Shown: positions 9,025 through 17,310, counted from the stretch's first letter. The stretch: 64,000 nucleotides of DNA from Flavobacterium antarcticum DSM 19726 (GCF_000419685.1 NZ_ATTM01000005.1:62001-126000); one strand, 5' to 3'. Numbers and translations: made by a program. Notes: generated from the sequence alone by a model not told the origin.

Positions 9025-9483
9025 ATGCTAAAGACAATAAATATATTAAATAAACGTGCTCGTTTTGATTTTGAATTAATCGAGAAATATTCCGCTGGAA
9101 TTGTTTTAACCGGAACGGAAATCAAATCCATTCGGTTGGGAAAAGCAAACATTACGGAAAGCTTCTGCGAATTCAATGAACGTGGTGAACTTTTCGTGAT
9201 CAATATGTATATTGAAGAATATGCTTTCGGGAATCAATTCAACCATAAAGCGCGAAGCGAACGTAAATTGTTGTTGAACAAACGGGAACTGAAAAATTTA
9301 GCAAAAAACGTGCAAGCGAAAGGCTTGACTATTGTGCCACTTAAATTGTATACCAATGAAAAAGGAATGGCGAAACTTGAGATTTCTTTAGCTCGAGGTA
9401 AAAAGACGTACGACAAACGCGAATCTTTGAAAGAACAAGATACGAAACGTGATCTGGACAGGATTAAGAAGATTTATAAGTAA
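9025..9483 (+). CDS. smpB: SsrA-binding protein SmpB
   Basis: A 152-residue tmRNA partner needed for trans-translation, which rescues ribosomes stalled on broken mRNA. The N-terminus [26 protein letters not shown] is characteristic, as is [14 protein letters not shown]. The C-terminal tail [21 protein letters not shown] is the basic helix that enters the mRNA channel. Length is normal. The start at 9025 is fixed by family alignment and lies directly behind a promoter. The tmRNA gene itself is not in this window. Confidence 0.97.
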   Translation: MLKTINILNKRARFDFELIEKYSAGIVLTGTEIKSIRLGKANITESFCEFNERGELFVINMYIEEYAFGNQFNHKARSERKLLLNKRELKNLAKNVQAKGLTIVPLKLYTNEKGMAKLEISLARGKKTYDKRESLKEQDTKRDLDRIKKIYK

Positions 9484-9840
9484 GTTTCTACATAACTCTC
9501 ATTTTGTGATGCCAAATTCATTTCGATATCTAATTTTGTGAGAAGCTGAAATAAATGCAACTTGACAATTACGGGATAAAATATAGATATTTGTCATGCC
9601 GAATTTATTTCGGGATCTTGTTTGAATGAAGATTTCCAAGTTTTAAATTTCCTACCAAAATTAAGATTTCAGAATAAAAATATCTTTTCTGGCGCTGCGG
9701 GATTTCGCGTTAAGGATGGAAGTGGAGCTCTTTATTGTGTCGTCTTTTGGGACGAGACAATAAAAGCGGGAACGAACAGCCTGACCCGAAGTTTTTGCGG
9801 AGGGGAACGCCCAAATTAGTAGTAGATTAAAAAAGTATAA
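9484..9840. repeat. Intergenic region made of palindromic dispersed repeats
   Basis: This non-coding stretch holds two kinds of repeat. At about 9509-9610 are REP-like inverted segments (GATGCCAAATTCATTTC and GTCATGCCGAATTTATTTCGG, with a partial reverse copy between). At 9694-9816 is a longer element with a central hairpin that recurs in inverse orientation at about 21590-21680. A 65-codon open frame over the element has no ribosome-binding context and is not counted as a gene. Confidence 0.7.
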
Positions 9841-9874
9841 AACAAAAAAAGTCCCAACTTTCGTCAGGACTTTT
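9841..9874 (-). terminator. Terminator of the DUF4293 gene
   Basis: On the minus strand an 8-base-pair stem (AAAAGTCC with GGACTTTT, arms 9847-9854 and 9867-9874) is followed by a T run. It lies about 30 bases beyond the stop. Confidence 0.7.
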
Positions 9875-9903
9875 CTTCGCACTAATAAACTAAGTTTATA
9901 GGT

Positions 9904-10323
9904 TTATCTCAATCGATCCACAGATTTTACGAGATCTTCATCCTTCTTGATGGCTTTATTGGCCAAGACCAAAAAAACGATAGCAACAATAGGAAGGAAC
10001 ATCCCAATACCTTTCTCAGAAACCGAAGTTTCTCCAGATACCGTTAGTAACCGATACACAAATAACCCTAATAAAAATAAATTCAATATGATGTTCAATC
10101 TGCCCATGACAAATTGATTTTGTCTCTTTTTAAAACTCATAATACTTACAATGGATAAAGTAGTACTTAATCCAAATAACGCCACGTAACTTATTTCGGT
10201 CATGAAATAGAAGTCGGCAATTGCAGTTCCTGTTACTTGTTTCCAAAGTGGAAAAACAAAAGGCAAAACTCCAGTGACAACTGCAGCGAGAATAAGGTAA
10301 ATGGTTTGTATTCTTTGTAACAT
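9904..10323 (-). CDS. DUF4293 family membrane protein
   Basis: A 139-residue four-span membrane protein of DUF4293, a family essentially restricted to Bacteroidota and often found next to rho. The N-terminus MLQRIQTIYLILAAVV is diagnostic. Spans fall at about residues 7-25, 45-62, 75-95 and 108-127, and the tail is charged (KKDEDLVKSVDRLR). It is divergent from rho, with facing promoters in the 187-base gap. Function is unknown. Confidence 0.88.
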   Translation of the reverse strand: MLQRIQTIYLILAAVVTGVLPFVFPLWKQVTGTAIADFYFMTEISYVALFGLSTTLSIVSIMSFKKRQNQFVMGRLNIILNLFLLGLFVYRLLTVSGETSVSEKGIGMFLPIVAIVFLVLANKAIKKDEDLVKSVDRLR

Positions 10324-10342
10324 TTTTTATAAAAATCTAACG

Positions 10343-10350
10343 CAAAAATA
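10343..10350 (-). promoter_or_regulatory. -7 element of the DUF4293 gene
   Basis: On the minus strand this reads TATTTTTG, a match to TAnnTTTG, about 20 bases before the ATG. It faces away from the rho promoter. Confidence 0.5.
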
Positions 10351-10373
10351 TATCTTCTTTTTGAAAAATACTA

Positions 10374-10403
10374 TTGTAAGCTAAAAATTTATTCGTAATA
10401 TTG
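10374..10403 (+). promoter_or_regulatory. rho promoter, TTG-N19-TAATATTG
   Basis: TTG at 10374-10376 and TAATATTG at 10396-10403 are 19 bases apart. The -7 box has one deviation from TAnnTTTG. It would give a leader of roughly 100 bases, long enough for autoregulation, which is common for rho. Confidence 0.5.
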
Positions 10404-10510
10404 CAGTATAAACCTATAAGTACTTCATCTTTTAGGGTTTGCAAGACAAATAATATTGCACAACAACATCTCACTACAACTTCCGAACTAATTAATTCAA
10501 ATAAACATAC

Positions 10511-12235
10511 ATGTTTGAAATTTCTGCATTAAAGCAAATGAAGCTGGCTGAGCTTCAAGACATAGCCAAGTTGGCAAAAATCAAATCAGCAGGTGTCAAA
10601 AAAGATCTTCTTGTTGAACAAATTTTACAAAAGCAAAGCGAGGCAAAGCCTTCTCCTGCTGCTGAAACTGTTCAAACACCATCGGATGAAAGCCCAAAAA
10701 GAACACGCATTGTTCCTACAAAAAAGCAAGACGACGCTGCAAGTGATTTAAATTTGGCTGCAACGGATGTTCAAAAAAACGAAACTACTACTGAAGCAGA
10801 AGTAAAAATCGCTCCTGAACGAAAAGTAATCAAGTTTAATAAGGCAAAATACGAAAGTAAAGTCAACGCTGCCGTTGAACGTAAATCAGCTGATGAAGGT
10901 GTTAAAGAAGTCACTGCTACTTCTGAAAATCTAGAATCAGCAACTTCTGAAGAGGAGACAAAGCCTAAAAAACCGGTTCATGCTCAAAAAGCAAACCCGA
11001 ATTCGAAGATAAACCCGAGCCAAAATCCAAATCAAAATTCAAATGGTAACGGAAATGCACCGCAGAACCCAAGCCAGAAGAACAAGAAAAATAATTACCG
11101 CGATTCTGATTTTGAATTCGACGGGATTATTGAAAGTGAAGGTGTTTTAGAAATGATGCCTGACGGATACGGATTTTTACGTTCTTCGGATTACAATTAT
11201 TTAGCTTCTCCGGATGATATTTATTTGTCAAACTCGCAAGTACGTCTTTTTGGCTTAAAAACGGGTGATACAGTCAAAGGCGTAGTTCGTCCTCCAAAAG
11301 AAGGCGAGAAGTTCTTCCCATTAGTTCGTGTGTTAAAAATCAACGGACATGATCCGCAAGTGGTTCGCGATCGTGTTTCTTTTGAACATTTAACGCCGGT
11401 TTTTCCAGATGAAAAATTCAGATTAGCAGAGAAAGAAAGTACAATTTCCACTCGAATTATCGATTTGTTTTCGCCAATTGGAAAAGGACAACGTGGAATG
11501 ATCGTTGCCCAACCGAAAACGGGTAAAACCATGTTGTTAAAGGACATCGCAAATGCAATTGCCGCGAATCATCCAGAAGTGTATTTGATCGTTTTATTAA
11601 TTGACGAACGACCAGAAGAGGTTACAGATATGCAACGTAGCGTTCGTGGAGAGGTAGTTGCTTCAACATTTGACCGTGAACCACAGGAACACGTGAAAAT
11701 TGCGAATATTGTTTTAGAAAAAGCAAAACGTTTAGTGGAATGTGGACATGATGTTGTGATTCTCTTGGATTCGATTACACGTTTAGCAAGAGCATACAAT
11801 ACGGTTCAACCTGCGTCAGGAAAAGTGTTAAGTGGTGGAGTAGATGCAAATGCATTACAGAAACCAAAACGTTTCTTTGGTGCGGCAAGAAATGTTGAGA
11901 ATGGTGGTTCATTAAGTATCATCGCTACGGCATTGACAGAAACCGGTTCTAAAATGGATGAAGTAATCTTCGAAGAATTCAAAGGAACAGGAAATATGGA
12001 ATTGCAGTTGGACAGAAAAATTGCCAACAAACGTATTTTCCCAGCAATCGATTTGACATCGTCAAGTACACGTCGCGACGATTTACTATTGGACGAAAAA
12101 ACATTGCAACGTATGTGGATTATGCGAAAATACCTTTCGGATATGAATCCAGTAGAAGCAATGGACTTCATCAACGATCGATTTAAGAAAACGAGAAATA
12201 ATGAGGAATTCCTAATCTCAATGAATCAAGGCTAA
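10511..12235 (+). CDS. rho: Transcription termination factor Rho
   Basis: A 574-residue hexameric RNA helicase that ends transcription. Residues 1-42 form the Rho N-terminal helical domain. About 43-197 is a low-complexity insert, ending in a stretch rich in Asn, Pro, Gln and Lys at 159-195. The RNA-binding cold-shock-like domain follows with GYGFLR at 219-224. The ATPase core has Walker A (AQPKTGKT, 333-340) and Walker B ([17 protein letters not shown]), with the Q- and R-loop regions beyond. E. coli Rho is about 419 residues, so the extra length is nearly all the insert, as is usual in Bacteroidota. It is monocistronic with a strong terminator. Confidence 0.98.
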   Translation: MFEISALKQMKLAELQDIAKLAKIKSAGVKKDLLVEQILQKQSEAKPSPAAETVQTPSDESPKRTRIVPTKKQDDAASDLNLAATDVQKNETTTEAEVKIAPERKVIKFNKAKYESKVNAAVERKSADEGVKEVTATSENLESATSEEETKPKKPVHAQKANPNSKINPSQNPNQNSNGNGNAPQNPSQKNKKNNYRDSDFEFDGIIESEGVLEMMPDGYGFLRSSDYNYLASPDDIYLSNSQVRLFGLKTGDTVKGVVRPPKEGEKFFPLVRVLKINGHDPQVVRDRVSFEHLTPVFPDEKFRLAEKESTISTRIIDLFSPIGKGQRGMIVAQPKTGKTMLLKDIANAIAANHPEVYLIVLLIDERPEEVTDMQRSVRGEVVASTFDREPQEHVKIANIVLEKAKRLVECGHDVVILLDSITRLARAYNTVQPASGKVLSGGVDANALQKPKRFFGAARNVENGGSLSIIATALTETGSKMDEVIFEEFKGTGNMELQLDRKIANKRIFPAIDLTSSSTRRDDLLLDEKTLQRMWIMRKYLSDMNPVEAMDFINDRFKKTRNNEEFLISMNQG

Positions 12236-12257
12236 TTTTTCACATTATTATAAATAG

Positions 12258-12299
12258 AAAAAACTCCGATGCTAAATTAAATTAGTATCGGAGTTTTTT
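12258..12299. terminator. Bidirectional terminator between rho and endonuclease gene
   Basis: AAAAAACTCCGAT and ATCGGAGTTTTTT form a long stem with one internal mismatch (arms about 12258-12275 and 12282-12299). The flanking A and T runs allow it to serve both converging genes. Confidence 0.8.
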
Positions 12300-12328
12300 C
12301 ATTTTAATATAGAACCTAAAACACTTTC

Positions 12329-13423
12329 TTAATTTACAATTACTTTCTTAACCACCGTTTGATCGTCCGCAGTAATTCGTAAAATATAAAAACCTTGCGG
12401 AATATTTTCGACAGAATAACTATTATTGATTACAGCAGGATTTTTGATTTGCTGCATGATTTGCCCATTGATATTGATTAGTTGAATTTCGTCCAATTTG
12501 ATTTCAGTAGCAATAGAAATCCTGTGATTGTTTGTTGGATTTGGATACACCACTAAGTCGTCGTTCAAGTCAAATATTGGTGCTGTTAGATACACGTTTG
12601 GCCAGCGATTTTCGGCAACTTGTCCTCCCCAAATAAGTGTGGCTAAATAAGGATTGTCAATAAATGGATTTCTATTTCCTTGACCGTACGCATTATTAGC
12701 ATTTCCTAGATAGGTGTTTCTTGTGTCTTCATAAGTCGAAACAGGATCTTGAGCGTTCCATTGCAACAGTAAATTAATCATATTGGAATCTAATGCGTTT
12801 ACAGTTCCTGAAGCTACATTTTTTGGCAAACATTGGTTTCCGTAACGCAAATACATGTACATCATCATTCGTGCAATATCGCCTTTCCATTCGTCGCCAG
12901 GATACCAAGTGGCTCCTAAACTTTGTGAATTTCCTGAGCCTGCACTGAATTTTTTACTTCCTCTGTCGCTATTTCTTTGTACGTCAGCAGCTCTCAGATG
13001 ATGTGCATCAGCTCCAGCACCTGCAGTTCCTAGATTGGGCGTTCCTAAAGATTTGGCGTAAGTATGTTCGCGGTTCCATTGGCAAGTTGCGCCACCGCCA
13101 TCACTATCTTTATTTCTTCTTCTATGGTCGTTGTCATCTGCAACTGAAGAAGGACAAATTGAGGGACTGAACCCATAGACAAGTAGTACATTTGTATTCG
13201 AAGTATCAAGCGGATCTAAATCCACAACTTGTATCGCATATTCTGCTTGTTGATAGCTTAAGAGTTTTGAATGCGTTGAAATGATTTTTGTACTCAATGC
13301 ATTTTTTAAGGAAGTACCTGTTTGATTCCAGTTGAATCCATTGTAATATGTTGCAGGAGCTCCTTGTTGTGCAAGTAATAATATTGAATTTAATAGGAAA
13401 AGAAAAGTAATTTTGTTCTTCAT
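12329..13423 (-). CDS. Secreted endonuclease I family protein with T9SS sorting tail
   Basis: A 364-residue extracellular non-specific nuclease. After a signal peptide (residues 1-18) comes an endonuclease I domain with CQWNREHTYAKS carrying the likely catalytic His, DAHHLRAADVQRNSDRG with metal-binding and conserved Asn positions, and YPGDEWKGDIARMMMYMYLRYG. The last 75 or so residues are a type A type IX secretion signal (VVYPNPTNNHRI to VVKKVIVN). It probably degrades external DNA for nutrients. It is a paralog of the gene immediately upstream at 13556-14617. Each gene has its own promoter and terminator. Confidence 0.92.
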   Translation of the reverse strand: MKNKITFLFLLNSILLLAQQGAPATYYNGFNWNQTGTSLKNALSTKIISTHSKLLSYQQAEYAIQVVDLDPLDTSNTNVLLVYGFSPSICPSSVADDNDHRRRNKDSDGGGATCQWNREHTYAKSLGTPNLGTAGAGADAHHLRAADVQRNSDRGSKKFSAGSGNSQSLGATWYPGDEWKGDIARMMMYMYLRYGNQCLPKNVASGTVNALDSNMINLLLQWNAQDPVSTYEDTRNTYLGNANNAYGQGNRNPFIDNPYLATLIWGGQVAENRWPNVYLTAPIFDLNDDLVVYPNPTNNHRISIATEIKLDEIQLININGQIMQQIKNPAVINNSYSVENIPQGFYILRITADDQTVVKKVIVN

Positions 13424-13443
13424 TAGAAACTATTTTAGGGTAG

Positions 13444-13451
13444 CAAATGTA
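13444..13451 (-). promoter_or_regulatory. -7 element of the first endonuclease gene
   Basis: Reads TACATTTG on the minus strand, 20 bases before the ATG at 13423. Confidence 0.55.
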
Positions 13452-13502
13452 ACTTATTATTTATGTTTTTTAAGTTATTTAACATTTGTTGACGAATTTG
13501 TA

Positions 13503-13535
13503 TAAAAAAAACCAACGCGTAATACGTTGGTTTTA
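13503..13535 (-). terminator. Terminator of the second endonuclease gene
   Basis: AAAACCAACG and CGTTGGTTTT pair across a short loop, with a T run beyond on the minus strand. It separates the two paralogs transcriptionally. Confidence 0.8.
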
Positions 13536-13555
13536 AAAATTTTGATCAGCAAAGG

Positions 13556-14617
13556 TTAATTCACGATTACTTTTTTAACTACTGATTGACCGCCATTTGA
13601 AAGACGTAAAAAATAGAATCCAGTAGGGATATTTTCAATAGTGTACGTACTGTTACTTGATGCAGGTTTAGTAATTTGCTGCATAATTTGACCATTAACA
13701 TTGATTAGTTGAATTTCATCAATAGTGTCTTCATAACTAATATTGATGCGATGATCATTTGATGGATTTGGATAAACAGTAACAGCAGCAATTGTATTAA
13801 ATTGAGTTGTAGAAAGTGAAGCGCCCCAAATTATTGCAACATATTCTGGATGATCAACAAATGGATTTCGATTGTTTTGATAGTTATAAACAACATTATT
13901 TCTGTTTGTTTCCTTAACACTCACAGGATCTGCAATATGCCATTGGTAAAGCATGTCTAATGTCCATTGCGAAAAAACTTTGTTGCTGGTTCCATCGAGC
14001 ATCGAGTCGCCATCTGAATCATTTCCGGTCCAGTTTGCTACTACATCTTGATATCTTGTAGCCATGTAGAAATAAATACGTGCAAAATCGCCTTTAAATT
14101 CGTCCGCTGGCTCAAAAACTATCGCACTTGGAGCTCCAGGAGCTATGTTATTTCCTCTCTTGGATCCATTAAATGAAGTGAAATTTGCAGTTCCAACAAT
14201 TCCATAGGCAAAATTCCCTCTAACTCCGTTAACGTATTTGTCAGCGGGAAGAATATGATATGCGTCACTTACCATTGGAGCAGCATCATTAAACCAACTT
14301 TTTGGAAAAGAATGTTCGCGGTTGTATTTTTGACATTGTGATGTTCCGCTACTTCCTGTGTCTTGGTCGGTTCCAAAAGTCATATTACAGTCTGAATACA
14401 TGTCCCATACTTTTCCATCGGCTCGAACATCAGAAGTGTAATACAGGTTCCACAAAGCAGCGTATCCTTTGTCAATCGCGCCAGTACTAATAATTGTTTT
14501 CAACTGGGTTTTCAAGGTATATCCAGTTCCAGTTGCATTGTTATAATAGTTTGCTGGCGCTTGAGCGAATAATACAACTGATACTAATAAAAGCAAAAAA
14601 GTGTAATTTTTTTTCAT
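13556..14617 (-). CDS. Secreted endonuclease I family protein with T9SS sorting tail (paralog)
   Basis: A 353-residue paralog of the neighbouring nuclease. A signal peptide (about residues 1-18) is followed by an endonuclease I domain with CQKYNREHSFPKSWF, DAYHILPADKYVNGVRGN and FEPADEFKGDFARIYFYMATRY. The EHSFPKSW version of the catalytic motif is closer to classical EndA/NucM enzymes than the EHTYAKS of the other copy. The C-terminal sorting domain (VTVYPNPSNDHRI to VVKKVIVN) is very similar between the copies, with DEIQLIN.NGQIMQQI shared, while catalytic domains have diverged. Likely an extracellular nuclease exported by type IX secretion. Confidence 0.92.
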   Translation of the reverse strand: MKKNYTFLLLLVSVVLFAQAPANYYNNATGTGYTLKTQLKTIISTGAIDKGYAALWNLYYTSDVRADGKVWDMYSDCNMTFGTDQDTGSSGTSQCQKYNREHSFPKSWFNDAAPMVSDAYHILPADKYVNGVRGNFAYGIVGTANFTSFNGSKRGNNIAPGAPSAIVFEPADEFKGDFARIYFYMATRYQDVVANWTGNDSDGDSMLDGTSNKVFSQWTLDMLYQWHIADPVSVKETNRNNVVYNYQNNRNPFVDHPEYVAIIWGASLSTTQFNTIAAVTVYPNPSNDHRINISYEDTIDEIQLINVNGQIMQQITKPASSNSTYTIENIPTGFYFLRLSNGGQSVVKKVIVN

Positions 14618-14639
14618 TTTCTTTTCAAATTAAGGGAAA

Positions 14640-14647
14640 CAAATATA
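14640..14647 (-). promoter_or_regulatory. -7 element of the second endonuclease gene
   Basis: Reads TATATTTG on the minus strand, 22 bases before the ATG at 14617. Placement matches that of the paralog. Confidence 0.55.
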
Positions 14648-14659
14648 TGGGAATAATTT

Positions 14660-14715
14660 CGCCCTTTTACTTTTTTAACAACTAATAATTAGGTAGTTAA
14701 AAAAGCGAAAGGGCG
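14660..14715 (-). terminator. Terminator of the RsmB-like gene
   Basis: A roughly 20-base imperfect inverted repeat (CGCCCTTTTACTTTTTTAAC with GTTAAAAAAGCGAAAGGGCG) lies 15 bases past the stop of the methyltransferase gene on the minus strand. Confidence 0.65.
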
Positions 14716-14729
14716 ATTTGTTTTTATTG

Positions 14730-15944
14730 TTATTCTTTTCGTTCTAAAAGTGCCATATAAAATCCGTCAAAACCGGATTCCGACGCTAATATTTTTTGGT
14801 CTTTTATGAAGGTGAATTTCTTACCATTATCGGTTTTTAAGAATTTTTCCACCTGCTCTTGATTTTCGGAAGGTAAAACGGAACAAGTTGCATAAACCAG
14901 CTTTCCACCGGGTTTTACAATTCGAGAATAGCTTTCTAAAACTTCAGCTTGGACTTTTTTGATGTTGTCAATAAATTCCGGCTGCAGTTTCCACTTCGCA
15001 TCTGGATTTCTTTTTAAAACTCCTAATCCGCTACAAGGTGCGTCAATCAAAACGCGATCTGCTTTTTCTTGCAACTTCTTGATGACTTTCGTCGAATCAA
15101 TAATTTTATATTCAATGTTGAAAGCACCGTTTCTCTTCGCTCTAATTTTCAACTGCTTCAGTTTGCTTTCGTACAAATCCATTGCAATCAACTGGCCTTT
15201 GTTTTCCATCAATGAAGCCATATGAAGTGCTTTTCCACCAGCACCAGCACAAGTGTCAACAACTCTCATTCCTGGTTTAACGTCTAGAAAAGCAGCTACT
15301 AATTGTGAATTTGCATCTTGCACTTCAAAGAATCCGTTTTTAAAAGCGTCCGTCAAAAACACATTTGCTCTTTCTTTTAAAACCAATGCATCGTCGTGTC
15401 CTTTGACGAATTCAGTATCAATGTCTAAATCCATTAATATGGCGCGAAGTGCTTCTTTTGTAGTCTTTAAAGTATTGACTCTCAGAATAACTTTTGCAGG
15501 TTGGTTTTGTGCAGCAATTTCTTTGCTCCATTTTTCTTCGCCTAATTCTTTTACGCCAAGTTCGTCCATCCAGTCTGGAATAGATTCTCTATAAACTCTG
15601 TTTTTAGAAAGCTCGTCAAAACGGCCTTTGATTTTTCGCTCCGGCGTTCCATCTAATTGGCGCCAATCCGGTATTGGGTAACCTCTCAAAACTGCCCAAA
15701 CAGCAAACATCCTCCATAAATCCTCACGGTCAAACGGTTCTTTTACATCTGCAATCTCTGCATACAATCTTTTCCAACGTACTATTTCATAAATTGTTTC
15801 CGCAACGAACTTACGATCGTGGCTTCCCCAACGTTTGTCTTTTTTTAAAGCTCGCGCTACTACTTTGTCTGCATATTCTCCTTCATTAAAAATTGCATTT
15901 AATGAATCAATAGTTGTGTAAACTAAATTTCTGTGTAATCTCAT
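14730..15944 (-). CDS. RsmB/NOP-type 16S rRNA m5C methyltransferase
   Basis: A 404-residue SAM-dependent cytosine-5 rRNA methyltransferase. The N-terminal helical domain (residues 1 to about 130) resembles the NusB-like region of RsmB. Motif I is VDTCAGAGGKALHMASL. Motif IV with its Cys is VLIDAPCSGLGVLKRNPD, and motif VI with the nucleophilic Cys is LVYATCSVLPSENQEQVEKFL. The two cysteines in PCSG and TCS are the catalytic pair of this family. The exact target base (C967-type or another) cannot be settled from sequence, so no symbol is given. It has its own promoter and terminator. Confidence 0.9.
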   Translation of the reverse strand: MRLHRNLVYTTIDSLNAIFNEGEYADKVVARALKKDKRWGSHDRKFVAETIYEIVRWKRLYAEIADVKEPFDREDLWRMFAVWAVLRGYPIPDWRQLDGTPERKIKGRFDELSKNRVYRESIPDWMDELGVKELGEEKWSKEIAAQNQPAKVILRVNTLKTTKEALRAILMDLDIDTEFVKGHDDALVLKERANVFLTDAFKNGFFEVQDANSQLVAAFLDVKPGMRVVDTCAGAGGKALHMASLMENKGQLIAMDLYESKLKQLKIRAKRNGAFNIEYKIIDSTKVIKKLQEKADRVLIDAPCSGLGVLKRNPDAKWKLQPEFIDNIKKVQAEVLESYSRIVKPGGKLVYATCSVLPSENQEQVEKFLKTDNGKKFTFIKDQKILASESGFDGFYMALLERKE

Positions 15945-15961
15945 TCTTTGTATTTGATTTG

Positions 15962-15969
15962 CAAAGGTA
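15962..15969 (-). promoter_or_regulatory. -7 element of the RsmB-like gene
   Basis: Reads TACCTTTG on the minus strand, followed by GCA, 17 bases before the ATG at 15944. Confidence 0.55.
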
Positions 15970-16100
15970 CATTTTTTTTTTGTTGATAAATTTCAGTATT
16001 TAGAGGAGATATTATACCAAAAAATACATAACTTTTCAATAGATAAATCTTAAGAAAAAGATTTATAGTAGTAGTAATTGATATTATTAAATATATCCAT

Positions 16101-16164
16101 ATTAACTACTAAAATATACTATAAAATAAGTAAATTTTTTATTTTTCTCTTTTTAGTAGTTAAT
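16101..16164. promoter_or_regulatory. Perfect inverted repeat, candidate MazEF operator
   Basis: ATTAACTACTAAAA at 16101-16114 and TTTTAGTAGTTAAT at 16151-16164 are perfect 14-base inverted copies 36 bases apart. The right arm lies between the expected -33 and -7 positions of the antitoxin promoter, where a dimeric ribbon-helix-helix repressor would block transcription. Confidence 0.5.
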
Positions 16165-16171
16165 TTTAATA

Positions 16172-16179
16172 TATATTTG
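16172..16179 (+). promoter_or_regulatory. -7 element of the toxin-antitoxin operon
   Basis: TATATTTG matches TAnnTTTG and is 19 bases before the antitoxin ATG at 16199. Confidence 0.5.
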
Positions 16180-16198
16180 TGGTATAAAATTTAAATAT

Positions 16199-16387
16199 AT
16201 GAAAGCAATATCTTTAAAGTTAGAACAGTCCATTTTCGAAGATACAGAGCGGATTCTCAGTCAAAGGGCCATCTCTCGAAATAAGTACATTAACGAAGCA
16301 CTTGAGTTTTACAACAAAATTCAAAAAAGAGAACTGATCGAAAAGAAATTAAAAGTGGAATCGGATTTGTCCAAAAAGTTTTGGTAA
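16199..16387 (+). CDS. Antitoxin, ribbon-helix-helix type (MazE-like role)
   Basis: A 62-residue protein preceding a MazF-family toxin. The start MKAISLKLEQSIFEDTERIL forms a short strand and helix, followed by ISRNKYINEALEFYNKIQ, the arrangement of a CopG/Arc-type ribbon-helix-helix DNA-binding domain. The charged C-terminal tail (about residues 40-62, ending SDLSKKFW) would be the part that binds and neutralises the toxin. A perfect inverted repeat lies upstream. Identification rests on size, fold pattern and position. Confidence 0.75.
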   Translation: MKAISLKLEQSIFEDTERILSQRAISRNKYINEALEFYNKIQKRELIEKKLKVESDLSKKFW

Positions 16388-16421
16388 AATTATCCTTTAA
16401 TAAATTAAATAATATGTCAAG

Positions 16422-16766
16422 ATGGTAAATCAATTTGAAATTTGGATTGCTGATTTTAATCCGCAACTGGGAACAGAAGGAGATAAAAAGCGTCCTGTGT
16501 TAGTAATGCAGACCAATTTATTAAATGCTATTCCGCATGCAACAACGGTAATTTGTCCTTTGACTGATATTGTAAAAGAAGATTTTGATATTTTACGGGT
16601 ACATTTAAAATCGGGTATGGCTAATTTGACGCAGGACTTCGACGTAATGATCGATCAAATTCGAGCACTTGACAATAAAAGACTGATTGAGAAAGTAGGG
16701 AAACTTCCTGAAGATATGATTCAGAAAGTAAAGGAAAACATTACGATTTTACTTGATTTAGAGTAA
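16422..16766 (+). CDS. mazF: MazF/PemK family mRNA interferase toxin
   Basis: A 114-residue toxin of the PemK/MazF family, expected to cut mRNA at short specific sequences. Family signatures are the N-terminal FEIWIADFNPQLGTEGDKKRPVLVMQ, with the GxEx2KxRP-like RNA-binding loop, then TTVICPLTD and the strand DFDVMIDQIRALD, which carries a conserved Arg. It lies 34 bases behind the antitoxin in the usual antitoxin-first order. It converges with kdsC. Whether the pair is active cannot be seen; both frames are intact. Confidence 0.9.
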   Translation: MVNQFEIWIADFNPQLGTEGDKKRPVLVMQTNLLNAIPHATTVICPLTDIVKEDFDILRVHLKSGMANLTQDFDVMIDQIRALDNKRLIEKVGKLPEDMIQKVKENITILLDLE

Positions 16767-16782
16767 AAAATTAGATTAAAAT

Positions 16783-17310
16783 TTAGTCGTGTTTGCCGTC
16801 AAAATACGTATTCCATTTTCCTTGGACTTTCATGACTTGTTCGATAACTTCACGAACAGCTCCTTTTCCTCCATTTATGTGGGAAATGTATTTTGAAATC
16901 GATTTAATTTCAGAAACCGCATCTTGTGGACAAGTGGGTAAGCCAACTAATTGCATCACGTGATAATCGGGAATATCGTCGCCCATATAAAGTACGTGTT
17001 CCGGATTGATGGTGTAGGCTTCTGTATATTGTTTAAATGTTTTCACTTTGTCTGAAGAACCTAAATGGATTTCGCTAATTCCTAAATTTTGGAGTCGGAT
17101 TCTTACACCTTCATTGGAACCACCCGAAATAATACAGACATTGTAACCGCTTTCAATAGCCGCCTTCATTGCAAATCCATCTCGGATATTCATGATTCGC
17201 AACATTTCTCCGGTCTGAGAAACGTGAACAGAACTGTCGGTTAAAACGCCGTCAATGTCAAAAATAAAAGTGGTAATGTCGTTTAAAGTTTCTTTATAGC
17301 TCTTTGCCAT
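16783..17310 (-). CDS. kdsC: HAD phosphatase, KdsC-like
   Basis: A 175-residue cap-less HAD phosphatase of the KdsC type, which removes phosphate from KDO-8-phosphate in lipopolysaccharide inner-core synthesis. The catalytic motif is FDIDGVLTD near residues 17-25, motif II is IISGGSNEGVRIR, and motif III/IV is YMGDDIPDYHVMQLVGLPTCPQDA. It overlaps the end of the DUF2520 gene by 17 bases, so translation is probably coupled. No other KDO genes are in view, so a different small phosphorylated substrate is possible. Confidence 0.85.
   Translation of the reverse strand: MAKSYKETLNDITTFIFDIDGVLTDSSVHVSQTGEMLRIMNIRDGFAMKAAIESGYNVCIISGGSNEGVRIRLQNLGISEIHLGSSDKVKTFKQYTEAYTINPEHVLYMGDDIPDYHVMQLVGLPTCPQDAVSEIKSISKYISHINGGKGAVREVIEQVMKVQGKWNTYFDGKHD

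Noticed and set aside
9622..9819. A 65-codon plus-strand frame and a 73-codon minus-strand frame downstream of smpB
   Set aside because: Both lie over the dispersed repeat and REP-like DNA. They have no ribosome-binding context, and the peptide composition is determined by the repeat.
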